Source: Amycolatopsis circi
GTDB lineage: Bacteria; Actinomycetota; Actinomycetes; Mycobacteriales; Pseudonocardiaceae
Assembly (NCBI RefSeq): GCF_003385235.1
Contig: NZ_PQIA01000079.1
Coordinates: forward strand, 1-43,978
Direction of reading: 5' to 3'
Length of the DNA stretch: 43,978 nucleotides
The notes beneath the pieces were generated by a model. It was not told the DNA's origin and did no database searches. It saw nothing but the letters and a program-made list of their open reading frames with translations. Shown piece after piece: positions 1 to 8,002 of the stretch (position 1 is its first letter; each line of letters begins with the position of its first letter). A program made the translations under genes and the position numbers.

Positions 1-22
1 CTCCTCACCCAAGACAATGGGT

Positions 23-40
23 GGCCCGGCAGGCCGGGCC
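23..40. other. short GC-rich inverted repeat
   Basis: GGCCCGGC and GCCGGGCC face each other across two bases. It lies 60 bp before the first gene and could be the remains of a terminator of a gene lying left of the window, but there is no T tract and the loop is too small for a good RNA hairpin. Confidence 0.3.
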
Positions 41-99
41 CGTGCTTCGCTCGCGCGCCACAGCTTCCTGCCGAACCATCCACAGTAGACAGGAGGGCC

Positions 100-987
100 A
101 TGGCCATCGCATCCGAAACGATCGCCCGCCGCGCCGAGGAGGTCGGCGTCGAGGTCCGGCTGCACGCCGCCGAGGTCGACGGCACGCGCAGTCTCGGCAT
201 CGGCGAGGACGTCCCAGTCGTCCCCGCGTCGGTGTTCAAGGTCCCGATCGCGCTGGAACTCGCTCGCCAGGCCGCTGAGGGGACGCTCGATCTCGGCACC
301 CGCATCGCCGTCAAGCCCGGACACCCGACGCCGAGCCCGTACGGCCTCGCCACTTTCCGCCACGAAGTCCTGATGTCCTGGCACGATTTGGCGATTCTGA
401 TGATCGGAATCAGCGACAACGTCGCCACCGACCTGATTCTCGCCGAGGTCGGCAAAGACGCGGTGAATAGCACGTTGCGGCGCCTCGGATTCACGCAAAC
501 GGTCGTTCCGCAGGACTGCGGCGAACTGCTCGCCACCATCGGCGAAGATCTCGGAGTCTCTTACGAGGACGACGAACGCGCGCTCGCCGAACTGACCTAC
601 GAACAGGTCTCCGGGTTGCGCGCGCTGCAACCGGAGAAATCCTGCAGTACCACCGCCGCCGAAATGACCCGTTTGCTGGGATTGATCTGGCGCGACGAAG
701 CGGCTGCCCCACAGGCGTGCGCGGACGTCCGGCACTGGATGGAACTGCAGGTCTGGCCGCACCGGCTGCGTTCCGGGTTCCCGGACGATCGCATCCGCAC
801 GAGCGGCAAAACCGGGACATTGCCCGCCGTGCGCAACGAGGTCGGCGTGGTCGAGTACCCGGACGGCGGCCGGTACTCGGTCGCCGTGTTCACCCGCGCC
901 GAGGATTCCCGGTCACGGGTGCCCGAGCGCGACGCGTTCATCGGTTTCGCCGCCGCGACGGCAGTGGAGTCCCTGCGCACGGCCTGA
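100..987 (+). CDS. class A beta-lactamase-fold serine hydrolase, cytoplasmic
   Basis: The 295-residue protein has the three hallmarks of penicillin-recognising serine enzymes: SVFK (nucleophile S44, K47), SDN at 105-107 and KTG at 237-239, in the order and spacing of class A beta-lactamases. It has no signal peptide, so unlike secreted beta-lactamases it should act in the cytoplasm. The ATG at 100 follows AGGAGG with good spacing. It is a paralogue of the gene at 2489 (same SVFK, SDN, WPHRL and SGFP signatures). The 119-bp gap to the next gene leaves open whether it is the first gene of the peptide-importer operon. The family (COG2367) includes true beta-lactamases and uncharacterised amidohydrolases. 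The context of an oligopeptide importer favours a peptidase/amidase role, which is inference. Confidence 0.88.
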   Translation: MAIASETIARRAEEVGVEVRLHAAEVDGTRSLGIGEDVPVVPASVFKVPIALELARQAAEGTLDLGTRIAVKPGHPTPSPYGLATFRHEVLMSWHDLAILMIGISDNVATDLILAEVGKDAVNSTLRRLGFTQTVVPQDCGELLATIGEDLGVSYEDDERALAELTYEQVSGLRALQPEKSCSTTAAEMTRLLGLIWRDEAAAPQACADVRHWMELQVWPHRLRSGFPDDRIRTSGKTGTLPAVRNEVGVVEYPDGGRYSVAVFTRAEDSRSRVPERDAFIGFAAATAVESLRTA

Positions 988-1106
988 TTCGTCGGAGCGG
1001 AGGAACTTTCCCCCGGCTCTCCTCGGTCCGGACGAACAAGTGACGTCCGCCACGGACCTAGCATTTCCGAAACGCCGGTCCACCATCCCCCGGACAGAAG
1101 GTGCAC

Positions 1107-2492
1107 ATGTCGAAGATTTCCGAAATCGAGACCTGGCTTCAGGAGAATTTCGCCGCTCTGCTCGCCAAGCATCAGGTTCCCGGTGCCGCGATCGCGGTGC
1201 TCGCCGACGGCGAGGTGATCGACCACGCGGCGGGCGTCGTCAACAAGGGGACCGGCGTGGAGTCCACTGTGGACTCGGTGTTCCAGATCGGGTCGATCAC
1301 GAAGGTGTGGACGACCACGCTCGCCATGCAGCTCGTCGACGAGGGCAAGCTGGACCTCGACCGGCCGGTGCGCGACTACCTGCCGGAGTTCGCGCTCGGC
1401 GACGAGGCGGCCGCGGCGGTGATCACCGTCCGGCAGCTGACCTGTCACACCGCCGGCTTCGAAGGCGACATCTTCACCGACACCGGACCCGGCGACGACT
1501 GTGTGGAGAAGCTCGTCGCGACGCTGTCCGACGTGTCGCAGCTCTTCCCGCCGGGCGAGCGGTTCTCCTACAACAACGCCGGTTACTGCGTGCTCGGCCG
1601 CGTCATCGAGGTGCTGCGCGGCAAGTGCTGGGACGACTGCGTGCGCGACCACCTCTTCGCGCCGCTCGGCCTGACTCACGCGGCGTCCGGCCCGTACGAC
1701 GCGATCCGCTACCGCGCCGCCATCGGCCACGTCTCCCCGAAGCCGGGCGAGGACCCGGTGCCCGCGCCGATCTGGGCCCTCACCCGCTCGAACTCGCCGG
1801 CCGGTTCGACGCTCGCGATGCGCCCGCGCGACCTGCTGACGTTCGTCCGGATGCACCTGAACGACGGCAAGGCCGACGACGGCACCCAGGTAGTGCTGCC
1901 GGAGTCGCTGCTCGCGATGCGCGAACCGCAGGTGGACGTGCCTGACCTCGGCATGGCCGAGCACTGGGGCCTCGGCTGGATGCTCTTCGACTGGGCCGGC
2001 GGCAAGGTGATCGGCCACGACGGCGGCACCATCGGCCAGTCGGCCTTCCTGCGCGTGGTTCCGGAGAAGGGCGTGGCGGTCGCGCTGCTGACCAACGGCG
2101 GTCAGCCGATGAACGTGTACCAGGAGATCTTCGCGAAGCTGCTGGACGAACTCGCGGGCGTCACCGTTGCGGCGCGGCCCGAGCCGAATCCCGCCGCCGC
2201 TCCGGCCGACCTGTCCCGGTATGTGGGCGAGTACTCGTCGATGGTCGCCGACACCGTCGTCACCGAGGAGGACGGCAAGCTCTGGCTGGAACGCACCCCG
2301 AAGGGAATCTTCGCCGAGATCGGCGCGCCCTCGGGGAAGGAAGAACTGTTCCCGAGCCAGGGCGACACCTTCGTCGCGAAAACCGAGCAGATGCCCGGTG
2401 TCTACCTGGCACACGCGTTCGTCGGCGACGACGGCAACGGCCGCGCGCAGTTCCTCCACACTGGACGCGCGGACCGACGGGTCTCCCAGTGA
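1107..2492 (+). CDS. class C beta-lactamase-related serine hydrolase (S12)
   Basis: A 461-residue protein with SITK (S63/K66), YNN (Y155) and HDGG (304-307), the catalytic signatures of family S12 (AmpC, D-aminopeptidase, DD-peptidase, esterases). The catalytic domain fills about residues 10-350, and the last ~100 residues form the small C-terminal beta domain common in this family. I use the ATG at 1107 because AGAAGG lies 5 bases before it; a GTG two codons earlier overlaps that site. No signal peptide is visible, so the enzyme is likely cytoplasmic. The C-terminal half of the fusion at 9131 is a clear paralogue (shared DSxFQIGSI-KVWT, GLTH, GHD-NTIGQSAFLR blocks). It overlaps the next gene by 4 nt (GTGA), so the two are translationally coupled. 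Confidence 0.9.
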   Translation: MSKISEIETWLQENFAALLAKHQVPGAAIAVLADGEVIDHAAGVVNKGTGVESTVDSVFQIGSITKVWTTTLAMQLVDEGKLDLDRPVRDYLPEFALGDEAAAAVITVRQLTCHTAGFEGDIFTDTGPGDDCVEKLVATLSDVSQLFPPGERFSYNNAGYCVLGRVIEVLRGKCWDDCVRDHLFAPLGLTHAASGPYDAIRYRAAIGHVSPKPGEDPVPAPIWALTRSNSPAGSTLAMRPRDLLTFVRMHLNDGKADDGTQVVLPESLLAMREPQVDVPDLGMAEHWGLGWMLFDWAGGKVIGHDGGTIGQSAFLRVVPEKGVAVALLTNGGQPMNVYQEIFAKLLDELAGVTVAARPEPNPAAAPADLSRYVGEYSSMVADTVVTEEDGKLWLERTPKGIFAEIGAPSGKEELFPSQGDTFVAKTEQMPGVYLAHAFVGDDGNGRAQFLHTGRADRRVSQ

Positions 2493-3382
2493 GCGGGATC
2501 CGCGAACAGATCGAGGCCGTCTTCGCCGACGCTGGCGCGGAAGGGTTCCTGCACGCCCGGGAGATCGGCGTGCAAGGCCCCGAGGTGTCGGCGGGCGGAG
2601 ACGACCCGGTCGTCCTCGCGTCGGTGTTCAAGATCCCGGTGGCACTCGCCTATGCCCGCGAGGTCGCCGCCGGACGGCTGGACGACACCGAACGGACGAA
2701 GGTGACCGCTCGGTACCGGATCGGTGGCATCGGCACCGCGGGCTGCGCCGATGACGTGGAGATGAGCTGGCGCGACCTCGCGCACTTCATGCTCACGATG
2801 AGCGACAACGCCGCCACCGACGTGCTTTACCACCGGCTCGGCCAGGAAACGGTGGACCGCGTGCTGGCCGACCTCGGGCTCGCCCGCACCCGGCTGATCG
2901 GCTGCTGCGAGGACCTGTTCGCGTCCGTCGTCTCGGATCTCGGCGGCACTCCGGATTCCGACCTCGAAGCTCTGCTCGGCGGGGCCACACCGGAGCAGTT
3001 GGACAAGCTGTCGGTCCGGGATCCGGAGCGCACCACGTCGTCCACGCCGCGCGAGATCACGACGCTGCTCGACGCGATCTGGACCGACCGGGCAGGCGAA
3101 CCCGAAGCGTGCGAACGGGTTCGCACGATCATGGCGCAGCAGATCTGGCCGCACCGGCTGTCGTCGGGCTTCCCGTCCGGCGTGGCGATCGCGGCGAAAA
3201 CCGGGACGCTGCCCGGAATCCGCAACGAAGCAGGCGCGGTGACCCTGGGGGACGGCCGCCGGTTCGCGGTCGCGGTGTTCACTCGCGCGCATTCTCTCGA
3301 AGACCGCCTTCCCGCGGTCGACGCGTCCATCGGCGCCGCCGCCCGGCTGGCGCTCGACCACCTCCAGAGCGCGACCCCGTAG
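2489..3382 (+). CDS. class A beta-lactamase-fold serine hydrolase, second copy
   Basis: The 297-residue protein has SVFK (S45/K48), SDN (105-107) and KTG (237-239), matching the gene at 100 almost position for position, so the two are paralogues. It starts with GTG inside the stop of the S12 gene and ends 10 bp before the importer lipoprotein, placing it firmly inside the operon. No signal peptide is seen. A cysteine pair (around 139-140) and a long loop before SSTP replace the usual omega-loop region, so the glutamate equivalent to E166 cannot be assigned by eye. Real beta-lactamase activity is possible but a cytoplasmic location argues against a simple resistance role. Confidence 0.88.
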   Translation: MSGIREQIEAVFADAGAEGFLHAREIGVQGPEVSAGGDDPVVLASVFKIPVALAYAREVAAGRLDDTERTKVTARYRIGGIGTAGCADDVEMSWRDLAHFMLTMSDNAATDVLYHRLGQETVDRVLADLGLARTRLIGCCEDLFASVVSDLGGTPDSDLEALLGGATPEQLDKLSVRDPERTTSSTPREITTLLDAIWTDRAGEPEACERVRTIMAQQIWPHRLSSGFPSGVAIAAKTGTLPGIRNEAGAVTLGDGRRFAVAVFTRAHSLEDRLPAVDASIGAAARLALDHLQSATP

Positions 3383-3392
3383 GAGAAATCCC

Positions 3393-4985
3393 ATGAAAAC
3401 TGCCCGGCTCACCGCCGCGATGGCGGGCGTGGTGGCCTTGACCGTGAGCGCGTGCGGGGGATCAGCGCAATCCGGGACGGACCGGACCGCGAACCAGAAA
3501 CTGGTCGACGGCAAGACTTTCACCTATGCCATCCCGACCGATCCGGGAACGCTCGACCCGGCGATCACCGTGCTGTCGGTCGCCCGCAATATCGACCAAT
3601 TCCTCTACGACGCGCTGATCAATCTCGATTCGAAGGGGCAGCCGGAGGCGGCGCTCGCGGAGAAGTGGGAAGCGAACACGACCACCGCGTCCTTCACCCT
3701 GCGCAAGGGCGTCACCTGTTCCGACGGGAGCCCGCTGACCGCGGCCGACGTCGCGGCGAACATCAACTTCGTCGGAGACCCGGCGAACAAGTCCCCGCTC
3801 GCCGGCGTCACGGTGAAGAGCGGCACGAAAGCGGTCGCCGGCGACGGCACGGTCACGATCACCAGTGGGGCGCCGGACGCGTTCCTGCTCCGCAACATCG
3901 CCGGCCTGCCGATCGTCTGCGCCAAGGGGCTGGCCGACCGGAAGACGCTCGCCAAGGGCGGGAACGGCACCGGCATGTTCGCGATGTCCGAGATCGTCCC
4001 GAACGACCATTACACGCTGACCCGGCGCAAGGACTACACCTGGGGTCCCGGCCAGTTCGACCCGAAGCAGCAGGGGGTGCCGGACAAGGTCAACATCCGG
4101 ATCGTCCCGAACATGACGACCATGTCCAATCTGCTGCTGTCCGGCGAGGTCAACGCCGCCTCGGTGATCGGGCAGGACCAGCAGCGGCTGAAGGCGCAGC
4201 GGCTGTACCACGCCGACCTCGTGGCCCCGTTCGGCGAGTTGTTCTTCAACCAGGCGCCCGGCCGGTTCGGCGCCGACCAGGCGATGCGCCGCGCGCTGAC
4301 CCAAGCGATCGACCTTCCGCAGGTCGCGAAGGTGCTGACCCGCGACGGCAGCGCGCCGGTCAAGGGCATGGTCACCGTCGAACCCCGGCCGTGCGACGGC
4401 GATTCGGTCACCGGGAAGATCCCCGGCTTCGACGTCGCCGCGGCCAAGGCGGCGCTCGATCAGGCGGGCTGGAAACCGGGGCCGGACGGTATTCGCGTGA
4501 AGGACGGGAAGCGGCTCGCGCTGACCGCGATCTACGGCACGCAGGCTGGTCCGACGATGCCGCCGGGCGCGGAGCTGATGCAGCAGGGATGGAAGAGCAT
4601 CGGCGTCGACGTGACGCTCAAGGGCGTCGACAGCCCGGGTCTCAGCCAGGCGCTGTTCGCCACCGGCGAGTGGGACATCTCGATGGCGCCGCTCGGCCTT
4701 ACCCTGCCCAGCCAGCTGGTGCCGTTCATGTCCGGCGGGGAACCGCCGCAGGGCACGAACTTCGCGCACATCAAGAACCCGCAGTACGACGCGCTGGTCG
4801 CCAAGGCGGCCGCGCAGGCCGGGCAAGCAGGCTGCGCGGACTGGATGGCCGCGGAATCGGCGCTGTTCGAGAAGCAGGACGTCGTGCAGTTCGCGAACTC
4901 GGTGGTCCCGACCTTCGGCAGCAACGCGAAGTTCGAGATCGTCAACGGTTACCTCAAGCCGACCACCATCCGGATGTACGCCTGA
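3393..4985 (+). CDS. peptide ABC importer, substrate-binding lipoprotein
   Basis: This 530-residue protein starts with a lipoprotein signal (short basic N-terminus, hydrophobic core, lipobox ending SAC with C21) and continues as a family 5 solute-binding protein (SBP_bac_5, DppA/OppA type): the TYAIPTDPGTLDPAI start and the FTLRKGVTCSDGSPLTA block are typical. It would sit on the outer face of the membrane and deliver peptides to the permeases encoded just downstream. AGGAG precedes the ATG. Its stop TGA shares one base with the ATG of the permease. Family members also bind nickel, sugars or glycopeptides, so the peptide substrate is inferred from the hydrolase neighbours, not seen. Confidence 0.93.
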   Translation: MKTARLTAAMAGVVALTVSACGGSAQSGTDRTANQKLVDGKTFTYAIPTDPGTLDPAITVLSVARNIDQFLYDALINLDSKGQPEAALAEKWEANTTTASFTLRKGVTCSDGSPLTAADVAANINFVGDPANKSPLAGVTVKSGTKAVAGDGTVTITSGAPDAFLLRNIAGLPIVCAKGLADRKTLAKGGNGTGMFAMSEIVPNDHYTLTRRKDYTWGPGQFDPKQQGVPDKVNIRIVPNMTTMSNLLLSGEVNAASVIGQDQQRLKAQRLYHADLVAPFGELFFNQAPGRFGADQAMRRALTQAIDLPQVAKVLTRDGSAPVKGMVTVEPRPCDGDSVTGKIPGFDVAAAKAALDQAGWKPGPDGIRVKDGKRLALTAIYGTQAGPTMPPGAELMQQGWKSIGVDVTLKGVDSPGLSQALFATGEWDISMAPLGLTLPSQLVPFMSGGEPPQGTNFAHIKNPQYDALVAKAAAQAGQAGCADWMAAESALFEKQDVVQFANSVVPTFGSNAKFEIVNGYLKPTTIRMYA

Positions 4986-5965
4986 TGACCGGCGCGATCG
5001 CCGTCGCGGGCCCGAAGGTCAGCCCCTGGCTGGCCTTCGGCGCCCGCCGTCTCGGGCGGTTCGTGGTGTCGCTGTGGGTGCTCGTGACCATGGCGTTCCT
5101 GATGATCCAGCTGATCCCGGGCGACCCGGTGCGGGCGGCACTCGGCTTGACCGCGCCGATCGAGCTGATCAACGCCCGCCGCGCCGCGCTCGGGCTGGAC
5201 CATCCGCTGTGGCAGCAGTACCTCGACTACTTCGGCGGACTGTTTCGCGGCGACTTCGGCACGTCGATGCTGACCGGACAGCCGGTCGGCGACGTCATCT
5301 CGGACCGCCTTCCCGCGACGCTGCAGCTGGCGTTGCCCGCGTTCGTGGTGGTCATCGGGCTGGCGATCCCGCTCGGCCTGACCTTCGCCGTGCTGACCCG
5401 CGGCGGACGGCATCGCGGTGCCGAACTGGGTTTCACCTCGACCACCGTGCTGTTCGCCGCGATTCCCGAGTTCCTGGTCGCGGTGGCGCTGGTGGCGTTC
5501 TTCGCGGTGCAGCTCGGCTGGTTCCCGGTGGCCGGCCGCGAGGGCGCGGGTTCGCTCGTGCTGCCGATCATCGCGCTGGCACTCGGCCCCGCCTCGACGC
5601 TTTCCCGGATCGTCCGAGTGGAGACGCTTTCCGTGCTGGGCAACGATTTCGTCCGCACCGCGCGAGCGAAACGGCTGCCCGCGCGGATCGTCTACTTGCG
5701 ACACGCGCTGCCGAACGCGCTGACCGCGACGCTGACGCTCGGCGGGCTGATGCTCACCAGCCTCGTCGCGGGCACCGTCTTGGTGGAGAACGTGTTCGCC
5801 TGGCCGGGCTTGGGTTCGACGATCTCCCAATCCATTCTGCAGAAGGACTACCCGCTGGTGCAGGGGATCGTGCTCGTGTACGGCATCGGCGTGCTGCTGG
5901 TGAACCTCATCGTGGACCTGCTGCTGGCCGTCCTCGATCCGCGTTCGACGATCCGGGAGAACTGA
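4985..5965 (+). CDS. peptide ABC importer permease, DppB type
   Basis: A 326-residue inner-membrane permease. The N-terminal helix (WVLVTMAFLMIQLIPGDPV) is the DppB/OppB signature, followed by a periplasmic loop with GLDHPLWQQYLDYF and four to five further helices. The EAA-type loop appears around RTARAKRLPARIVYLRHALPNA. The ATG at 4985 overlaps the stop of the binding-protein gene by one base (TGATG). The reading frame is open further upstream, but that part only shadows the lipoprotein gene. It pairs with the permease half of the next gene to form the membrane channel. Confidence 0.93.
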   Translation: MTGAIAVAGPKVSPWLAFGARRLGRFVVSLWVLVTMAFLMIQLIPGDPVRAALGLTAPIELINARRAALGLDHPLWQQYLDYFGGLFRGDFGTSMLTGQPVGDVISDRLPATLQLALPAFVVVIGLAIPLGLTFAVLTRGGRHRGAELGFTSTTVLFAAIPEFLVAVALVAFFAVQLGWFPVAGREGAGSLVLPIIALALGPASTLSRIVRVETLSVLGNDFVRTARAKRLPARIVYLRHALPNALTATLTLGGLMLTSLVAGTVLVENVFAWPGLGSTISQSILQKDYPLVQGIVLVYGIGVLLVNLIVDLLLAVLDPRSTIREN

Positions 5966-5966
5966 G

Positions 5967-7877
5967 ATGGCGAAACGGCGCGGACAACAGTGGCTGGCCG
6001 CCGTGCGCACCCCGCTCGGCGCGTTCGCCGCCGTCCTGCTCGTGCTGGTGATCGCGGTCGCGGTGCTGGGCCCGATCCTGTGGCAGGACGCGGCTTCGGC
6101 GATCGACACGAACGCGATCGGCCAAGGCCCGTCGGGCGACCATTGGGTCGGCACCGACGAACTGGGCCGCGACATTTTCTACCGCGTGCTCGTGGCGACC
6201 CGGCTTTCGGTGGTGCTGGCGCTGATCGCCGCCGCGCTCGGCGTCGCGAGCGGTCTCGTGCTCGGCATGCTGCCCGCGGTGCTGCCGCGTCCCCTCGGCA
6301 GGCTGCTGACGGCGGCGATCAACATCGCGGTCGCGTTCCCCGGGCTGCTGCTGGTGCTGTTCTTCGCGGTGATTTTCGGCGTGGGCACTCAGGGTGCGGT
6401 GATGGCGATCGGGTTCGCGCTGGCTCCGCAGTTCGCCCGGCTGACGCAAACCCTGTCGGCCTCGGTGGCCGGACGGGACTTCGTGTCCGCCGCCCGGGTC
6501 GCTGGGGTGGGCCGGATCCGGTTGCTGTTCCGGCACATTCTGCCGAACATCGGCGAACCGCTGGCGGTCAACGCCACCATCGGTGCCGGTGGCTCGCTGC
6601 TGGCGTTCTCCGGGCTGTCGTTCCTCGGGATCGGTGTGCAGGCCCCGGATTACGACTGGGGGCGGCTGCTCAACGAAGGCCTCAACGGCATTTACGTCAA
6701 CCCGGCGGCGGCGCTCGCGCCCGGTGTCGCGGTGGTCCTCGCGGGGCTCGCGTTCAACCTCTTCGGCGAGACCGTCGCCGGAGTGATCGGCGTGCGGACC
6801 CGGTTGCCGCGGCTTGCTCCCCGCGTGCTGCGGAAGTCCAAAGTGGACCCTGTCGCCGCGGACGATGCCGTGCTGGTGGTCGAAAATCTGGAAGTCGCGT
6901 TCCCGAGGCCGACTGGCTGGACGCTGCCGGTGCGCGGCGTGAGCTTCACGGTGCGAGCGGGTGAGGCGATCGGAGTAGTGGGCGAATCCGGTTCGGGCAA
7001 GAGCTTGACCGGACTCGCGGTGTCGCGGCTGATCGAATCGCCCGGATCGGTGACCGCGGACCGGCTGGACTTCGCCGGAACCCCGGTGCTCACCACGCCG
7101 GAACGCGAGTTGCGGACGCTGCTCGGGACGTCGCTGGCGATGGTGTTCCAGGACCCGATGACGTCGTTCAACCCGACCCGGCGGATCGGCCGCCAGCTCG
7201 CCGAGGTTTCCGAACAGCACCAAGGACTTTCGCGAGCCAAGGCGTTCGAGCGGGCCGTCGACCGGCTGCGCGCGGTACGGATTCCGGCGGCGGAACGGCG
7301 GGCGAAGCAGTACCCGCACGAGTTTTCCGGCGGCATGCGGCAGCGCGCGATGATCGGCATGGGCCTGATGGGCGACCCGCGGCTGATCATCGCCGACGAA
7401 CCGACGACCGCGCTGGACGTGACCGTGCAACGGCAATTGCTGCGGTTGCTGGCCCAGACCCGCGCCGAACGGGACACCGCGATCATCCTGATCAGTCACG
7501 ACATCGCGGTCGTTTCCCAGACATGCGAACGGATTCTGGTGATGTACGCCGGACGGATCGTGGAGGATCTGCCCGCCGCCGGTCCGGACCTCACGCCGCG
7601 GCACCCGTACACGCGGGCACTGCTGGCCACGACGATCGACCTGGAGACGGACCCGGACGCGCCGCTCGCGGTGATCCCCGGCCGTCCGCCGGAACCGGAC
7701 CAGATGCCGGCCGGCTGCGCGTTCGCGAGCCGCTGCCCGCTGGCGACCGACCAATGCCGCGAGGAAGACCCGGAATTGGCCGTGATCGCGCCGGAACATC
7801 GGGTGGCGTGCTGGCATCCGGATGCGGCACTGTCGGAAGCAGTGGGCGCGGTTGTCGTGGCAGGAGGAGCGGAATGA
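5967..7877 (+). CDS. fused peptide ABC permease (DppC) and ATPase (DppD)
   Basis: The 636-residue protein joins two subunits that are separate in the classical Dpp system. Residues ~1-285 are a DppC-type permease (GTDELGRDIFYRVL, five or six helices, EAA loop ending RHILPNIGEPL). Residues ~305-600 are an ABC ATPase with Walker A at 339-346 (K345), FSGGM signature at 453-457 and Walker B ending IIADEP at about 474-479. The tail has the oligopeptide-transporter C-terminal cysteine motif (CAFASRCPLATDQC). The fusion forces one DppC and one DppD per transporter. It starts two bases after the upstream stop. Such DppC-DppD fusions occur in actinobacteria, so this is uncommon but not unique. Confidence 0.92.
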   Translation: MAKRRGQQWLAAVRTPLGAFAAVLLVLVIAVAVLGPILWQDAASAIDTNAIGQGPSGDHWVGTDELGRDIFYRVLVATRLSVVLALIAAALGVASGLVLGMLPAVLPRPLGRLLTAAINIAVAFPGLLLVLFFAVIFGVGTQGAVMAIGFALAPQFARLTQTLSASVAGRDFVSAARVAGVGRIRLLFRHILPNIGEPLAVNATIGAGGSLLAFSGLSFLGIGVQAPDYDWGRLLNEGLNGIYVNPAAALAPGVAVVLAGLAFNLFGETVAGVIGVRTRLPRLAPRVLRKSKVDPVAADDAVLVVENLEVAFPRPTGWTLPVRGVSFTVRAGEAIGVVGESGSGKSLTGLAVSRLIESPGSVTADRLDFAGTPVLTTPERELRTLLGTSLAMVFQDPMTSFNPTRRIGRQLAEVSEQHQGLSRAKAFERAVDRLRAVRIPAAERRAKQYPHEFSGGMRQRAMIGMGLMGDPRLIIADEPTTALDVTVQRQLLRLLAQTRAERDTAIILISHDIAVVSQTCERILVMYAGRIVEDLPAAGPDLTPRHPYTRALLATTIDLETDPDAPLAVIPGRPPEPDQMPAGCAFASRCPLATDQCREEDPELAVIAPEHRVACWHPDAALSEAVGAVVVAGGAE

Positions 7878-8002
7878 GCGTCCTGCTGCGCCCTCGCTGG
7901 CCAAAGTCCGTGAAGGGAACCCTGACGGACTCTGAGTCCCTCAGGGTTCCCCTCACGGACGGCGGAGCGGGGCAAAGGTCAGGAGAGGGAGGGGCGGAAT
8001 GA
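7874..8002 (+). CDS. possible 42-codon coupling ORF made mostly of repeat DNA
   Basis: An ATG at 7874 overlaps the stop of the fused permease (ATGA), is preceded by AGGAGGAGC, and opens 42 codons that end in a TGA overlapping the ATG of the next ATPase, again as ATGA. Nearly half of it is the palindromic repeat at 7906-7960. Both ends carry almost the same sequence (GGAGGAGCGGAATGAGCG and GGAGGGGCGGAATGAGCG). I think 7874 is the old start region of the ATPase, or a duplicate of it, split by the repeat, with this short frame keeping translational coupling across the insertion. It may have no function as a peptide. Confidence 0.35.
   Translation: MSVLLRPRWPKSVKGTLTDSESLRVPLTDGGAGQRSGEGGAE
7906..7960. 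repeat. 55-bp palindromic repeat, copy 1
   Basis: Inverted arms start GTCCGTGAAGGGAACCCTGA and end with CTCAGGGTTCCCCTCACGGAC around a GACTCTGAGTC centre. The left arm has small mismatches to the right. It lies in the 121-bp junction between the two importer ATPase genes. It belongs to the same family as the copies at 8324, 16712, 21171, 27928-28188 and 43812. Confidence 0.9.

Noticed and set aside
597..2459. Long minus-strand open frame (over 600 codons) opposite the first two hydrolase genes
   Set aside because: It mirrors the codon pattern of the plus-strand genes, is rich in Arg/His/Val/Gly with no domain motif, and the plus-strand frames have complete catalytic signatures.
100..3382. 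Antibiotic-resistance beta-lactamase genes
   Set aside because: The proteins have SxxK folds but no signal peptides, and they are embedded in a peptide-import operon. The motifs alone do not show beta-lactamase activity.
3452..4984. Upstream extension of the first permease frame
   Set aside because: The translation is Arg/Gly-rich shadow of the lipoprotein gene; the DppB-type start with a one-base stop overlap at 4985 is clear.
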